Part shown: piece after piece, positions 61,273-64,000 of the stretch | Layout of the letters: every line of letters begins with the position of its first letter | Numbering within the stretch: the stretch's first letter is position 1 | Assembly (NCBI GenBank): GCA_045649265.1 | Contig: JAZRPO010000059.1 | Span: 1-64,000, forward strand | DNA: 64,000 bases | Direction of reading: 5' to 3' | Source: SIG480 sp045649265 | GTDB taxonomy: Bacteria; Bacillota; Clostridia; Oscillospirales; JAAYXM01 | Made by a program: the position numbers and the translations under genes | The notes under the pieces: generated by a model | Database searches by the model: none | What the model was told of the DNA's origin: nothing | Seen by the model: the letters and a program-made list of their open reading frames with translations, nothing else

Positions 61273-62259
61273 ATGTATATTGAAAAATTATCCAGCTTTA
61301 ACGAAGCAAAATTGAATATATGGAAAAGCTTTCTGAAAAAAGTCGGACTCGAACCGGACGAATCCGTCAGCCAGACGGTTCTTCTCTGGGACGGGGATTC
61401 TCTTGTTGCCACGGGTTCGCGCACAGGAAATCTTCTGAAATGTATCGCTGTTGATTCCCAAAGACAAGGAGAAGGTCTTACCGCAACACTTATTACTGCC
61501 CTGCGGCAGGAGGCGTTTACGGAAGGATTAAGCCACCTTTTTCTATATACCAAACCTGAAAACAAAGATATGTTTTCTTCTTTGTTCTTTTATCCGGTGG
61601 CTGAGACGAACAATGTTTTGCTTATGGAAAGTCGCAAAGACGGAATAATTAATTTTTTAAATTCACTTCCTGAAAAACAAACTTCCGGCACCGTAGGCGC
61701 TGCTATTATGAATTGCAACCCTTTTACTCTGGGGCATCGTTACCTGATCGAGACGGCCGCCAAGGAATGTGATCATCTTTATGTATTTGTTGTTTCTGAA
61801 GACAAAAGCCGCTTTTCTGCAGAGGACCGTCTGAAAATGGTACAATCAGGCACTGCTGATATTTCAAATGTAACCGTACTTACAACAGGGCCCTACCTTA
61901 TTTCTTCAGCGACCTTTCCCACCTACTTTCTCAAGGAGCGCGAAAACGCAACACAAATCAAGTGTCTTTTAGATATCGAAATATTCATAAAGTACTATGT
62001 TCCGAAATTCGGTATAACCACCCGTTATGTGGGGTCAGAACCTTTGTCTCCAATGACAGAACAATACAACATAGAGTTGAAGAAAATTTTACCCGCACAC
62101 GGCATCGAGGTCAAAGAGCTTCCAAGACTTGAAATATCAAATGAACCTGTAAGCGCAAGCCGGGTAAGAGCCTTTATTGATTCCGGAAACATACAAGCGC
62201 TTAAAGCATTGGTGCCCGATACAACATATACCTTTTTACTTAATAAAGGTTTAATATAA
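61273..62259 (+). CDS. citC: [Citrate (pro-3S)-lyase] ligase
   Basis: CitC acetylates the thiol of the lyase carrier protein with acetate and ATP, activating the enzyme. The 328-residue protein has an N-terminal GNAT-like part (about 1-120, AVDSQRQGEGLTATLITALR) and a nucleotidyltransferase domain with NCNPFTLGHRYLIETAA and SASRVRAFIDSGN. It is preceded by AAAGGAT. It is the first gene of the divergent maturation operon. Confidence 0.94.
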   Translation: MYIEKLSSFNEAKLNIWKSFLKKVGLEPDESVSQTVLLWDGDSLVATGSRTGNLLKCIAVDSQRQGEGLTATLITALRQEAFTEGLSHLFLYTKPENKDMFSSLFFYPVAETNNVLLMESRKDGIINFLNSLPEKQTSGTVGAAIMNCNPFTLGHRYLIETAAKECDHLYVFVVSEDKSRFSAEDRLKMVQSGTADISNVTVLTTGPYLISSATFPTYFLKERENATQIKCLLDIEIFIKYYVPKFGITTRYVGSEPLSPMTEQYNIELKKILPAHGIEVKELPRLEISNEPVSASRVRAFIDSGNIQALKALVPDTTYTFLLNKGLI

Positions 62260-62275
62260 TTTAGGGGGAATTAAA

Positions 62276-63211
62276 GTGCAGGAACGTCAGAAAAACCATA
62301 TTTTAAGCAGCTACTTTGCACCGAGAGGCCATCAGCGCATGTATGCCCTTGGAATGCAGCTTTCCCAACTATACCTTTCTCCTTTTGACAAACTTATTGG
62401 CGTCGTAGGCGATGCCGGCTCAGGCAAAAGTGCTTTGCTTCGCGGGATGTTCCCCGGCCTTGAGCTCACTAACGATGATGACGGTGTTTATGTTCGCCCT
62501 CTTCCGCTTTTAGAGCAGGATAACGGATATTTTTCTCCACACACCTATCACCTTGATATACGCTTTGAGAACGCTTTTACACAAATGAGTGTTTTGGCGG
62601 AGGCTATTACCGAAGCGCTACACAACGGAAAACGCGTTATTGTGGAGCATTTTGATCTTATATATCCGCTGCTTGGCTTCAATGCCAATCTTATCATAGG
62701 CGTTGGCGAGCAGGTATTACTCGCAAGGCCAAATCTTTTTGGGCCCGAGCCTCAGGAGATACGCGACAAAGTATATGAATCTCTTTCGTACCGTCTTATG
62801 GCGCATACCGCAGAGGACTTATGCGAGCTTTGTATGCCGGAACACGAAATGGTGCGCTGCGGTCACGATGATGTAAAACACGGATTTGTTGTCACCTTTC
62901 CCGAAACAAAACCTGATTTTGATATTCTTGAAATTGAAAATCAAGTTAATGAAATGATTGCAAAAGACCTTCCTATTGACTATGTTGACAACAATCACAT
63001 ATCCATCGGCGGTCAGAAGCATTTTTGCACCGGTCCGCGAATACATGTAAGCCGAACAGGAATGATTGAAAACTTCCACTTGCTTAATCACTTTATATAC
63101 GACCGTTTTAATCGTCGCTATTTGTTGGTTGGTTGTGTCGGAAAGAACGCCGAAGGCAATTTGCAAAAGCTTGACTCTCAGCAAAAGAAACAATCAGACC
63201 TTATTATGTAG
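62276..63211 (+). CDS. P-loop NTPase with C-terminal tRNA-synthetase SAD-like segment, function unknown
   Basis: A 311-residue protein starting at a GTG after AGGGGG. Walker A is GVVGDAGSGKSALLRG (residues 42-57), and a candidate Walker B is RVIVEHFDLIYPLL near residue 120. Near 245-270, GGQKHFCTGPRIHVSRTGMI (Cys251, His257) resembles the second additional domain of alanyl/threonyl-tRNA synthetases (consensus CGGTHV..TG.I). I recall proteins annotated as alanine-tRNA synthetase second additional domain-containing in such clusters. No synthetase core is present. Its place between citC and citXG suggests a role in lyase maturation, regulation or nucleotide handling; none is proven. Confidence 0.75.
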   Translation: MQERQKNHILSSYFAPRGHQRMYALGMQLSQLYLSPFDKLIGVVGDAGSGKSALLRGMFPGLELTNDDDGVYVRPLPLLEQDNGYFSPHTYHLDIRFENAFTQMSVLAEAITEALHNGKRVIVEHFDLIYPLLGFNANLIIGVGEQVLLARPNLFGPEPQEIRDKVYESLSYRLMAHTAEDLCELCMPEHEMVRCGHDDVKHGFVVTFPETKPDFDILEIENQVNEMIAKDLPIDYVDNNHISIGGQKHFCTGPRIHVSRTGMIENFHLLNHFIYDRFNRRYLLVGCVGKNAEGNLQKLDSQQKKQSDLIM

Positions 63212-63230
63212 TTATACCAGGGGAATAAAA

Positions 63231-64000
63231 ATGACAGAAGTCACTTTAATCCAAATGCTTGATGCGCGTGAAGCTCGTGCAAAAAAGCAAAGGGATATAC
63301 TAAGCCGGCTCAAGCTCCCTCTTATCAGCTTTACTATGAATATTGCAGGTCCAATAAAGACCTCACCATTGATTGAGCGATCATTCTTTGAAGGAATTAA
63401 GCTTTTAAAAAAACGTGTGGAGCAAGACAGCATAGTTTATCAAGACATAGATATCAAGCCTACAGGCTGTGAGGCGATGTTCTCTGTGAAATATGAGGCA
63501 CAAAAGCTTAAAGATATCTGCTCTTCCATTGAGGAAGACTTTACTATCGGAAGGCTGTTTGATCTGGATGTAATAAATGCAGACGGAAGCAAACTCGAAA
63601 GAAAAAATCCTCGCAACTGCATTGTTTGCGGCTCTCCCGGGAGGGTCTGTGCCGCAGGCAGAGTCCATCCGGTTGGCGAAATTCAGGCAGTCACAAGAGA
63701 AATAATGGAAAACTACTTCTTTCTTCTCGACAAAGAGCGTTGTTCCGACCTTGCGGTAAAAAGCCTTTTAGACGAAGTGTATACCACTCCCAAGCCCGGA
63801 CTTGTGGATTGCCGCAACAACGGCAGCCACAACGATATGGATATCAGCACCTTTGAAAAAAGCGCCCATGCGCTTAAACCTTATTTTGGTGAATGCTTTT
63901 CCATCGGCAAAAATACCGCAAAGCTTTCTCCATGCGAGGCTTTTTCTCTTTTGCGCATTGCCGGTATTTCAGCAGAAAAAACTATGTATGATACTACCGG
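63231..64000 (+). CDS. citXG: CitX-CitG fusion, 3' end beyond window
   Basis: The frame is open from ATG 63231 (after AGGGG) to the window end. The CitX part (about 1-175) has FTMNIAGPIK, TIGRLFDLDVINADG and the cysteines of NCIVCGSPGRVCAAGRVH. CitG begins near 185 with SLLDEVYTTPKPGLVDCRNN and SHNDMDISTFEKSA. CitG makes triphosphoribosyl-dephospho-CoA and CitX transfers it to CitD. Fused versions are known in some bacteria. The rest of CitG lies outside the window, so intactness cannot be judged. Confidence 0.93.
   Translation, partial: MTEVTLIQMLDAREARAKKQRDILSRLKLPLISFTMNIAGPIKTSPLIERSFFEGIKLLKKRVEQDSIVYQDIDIKPTGCEAMFSVKYEAQKLKDICSSIEEDFTIGRLFDLDVINADGSKLERKNPRNCIVCGSPGRVCAAGRVHPVGEIQAVTREIMENYFFLLDKERCSDLAVKSLLDEVYTTPKPGLVDCRNNGSHNDMDISTFEKSAHALKPYFGECFSIGKNTAKLSPCEAFSLLRIAGISAEKTMYDTT

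Overview
The window is a low- to mid-GC Gram-positive chromosome segment, most likely from an anaerobic gut-type member of Clostridia (an inference from gene order, a Firmicutes-type SRP RNA next to dnaX, the rimP-nusA-ylxR-ylxQ-infB order, a Trp T-box, frequent GTG/TTG starts and an oxygen-independent glutamate fermentation pathway). No rRNA operon, CRISPR array, insertion sequence or recognisable phage gene was seen.

Bases 1-51132 are dense housekeeping DNA, almost all on the + strand. In order they hold: nucleotide excision repair (uvrB end, uvrA); dNTPase-primase-sigma factor (dgt, dnaG, rpoD); an amidohydrolase, a short homocysteine methyltransferase-like protein, a TatD nuclease and an aromatic-acid-exporter-like membrane protein, closed by a strong terminator; a minus-strand operon of TrpB-like synthase plus pyridoxal kinase behind a T-box leader that reads as tryptophan-specific; a hemolysin III-family membrane protein; ddl-murI-DUF1934-S41 protease; the rimP-nusA-ylxR-ylxQ-infB-rbfA-truB-ribF translation operon, in which rbfA is fused to an NrnA-type DHH phosphoesterase; a PucR/CdaR-type regulator, ftsEX, a PcsB/EnvC-type hydrolase and a second S41 protease; greA-lysS; KtrAB-type potassium uptake; a SpoU methyltransferase, dprA, topA, trmFO, plsX, rnc and an Elp3-like radical SAM protein; glnA-asnA; and the SRP RNA, dnaX, ybaB, recR and tRNA-Leu(UAG).

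Downstream of tRNA-Leu, from about 51.3 kb to the end, the strand bias flips and the DNA becomes visibly more A+T-rich. This is a catabolic island that encodes the whole methylaspartate route of glutamate fermentation: B12-dependent glutamate mutase (glmS, glmE and reactivase glmL), methylaspartate ammonia-lyase, a two-subunit class I hydratase that fits mesaconase, and a three-subunit citrate-lyase-like enzyme that fits citramalate lyase. Its maturation genes (citC, a P-loop protein with a tRNA-synthetase-SAD-like tail, and a citX-citG fusion cut by the window edge) run divergently. A GntR regulator sits between the two minus-strand blocks, and a 16-bp palindrome lies over the glmS promoter. 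Expected net chemistry is glutamate to ammonia, acetate and pyruvate.

The least explained items are the P-loop/SAD-like protein in the lyase maturation operon, the RbfA-DHH fusion, the Trp T-box over a synthase-kinase pair, and three uncharacterised proteins (14319-14723, 31906-32595, 34768-35475).
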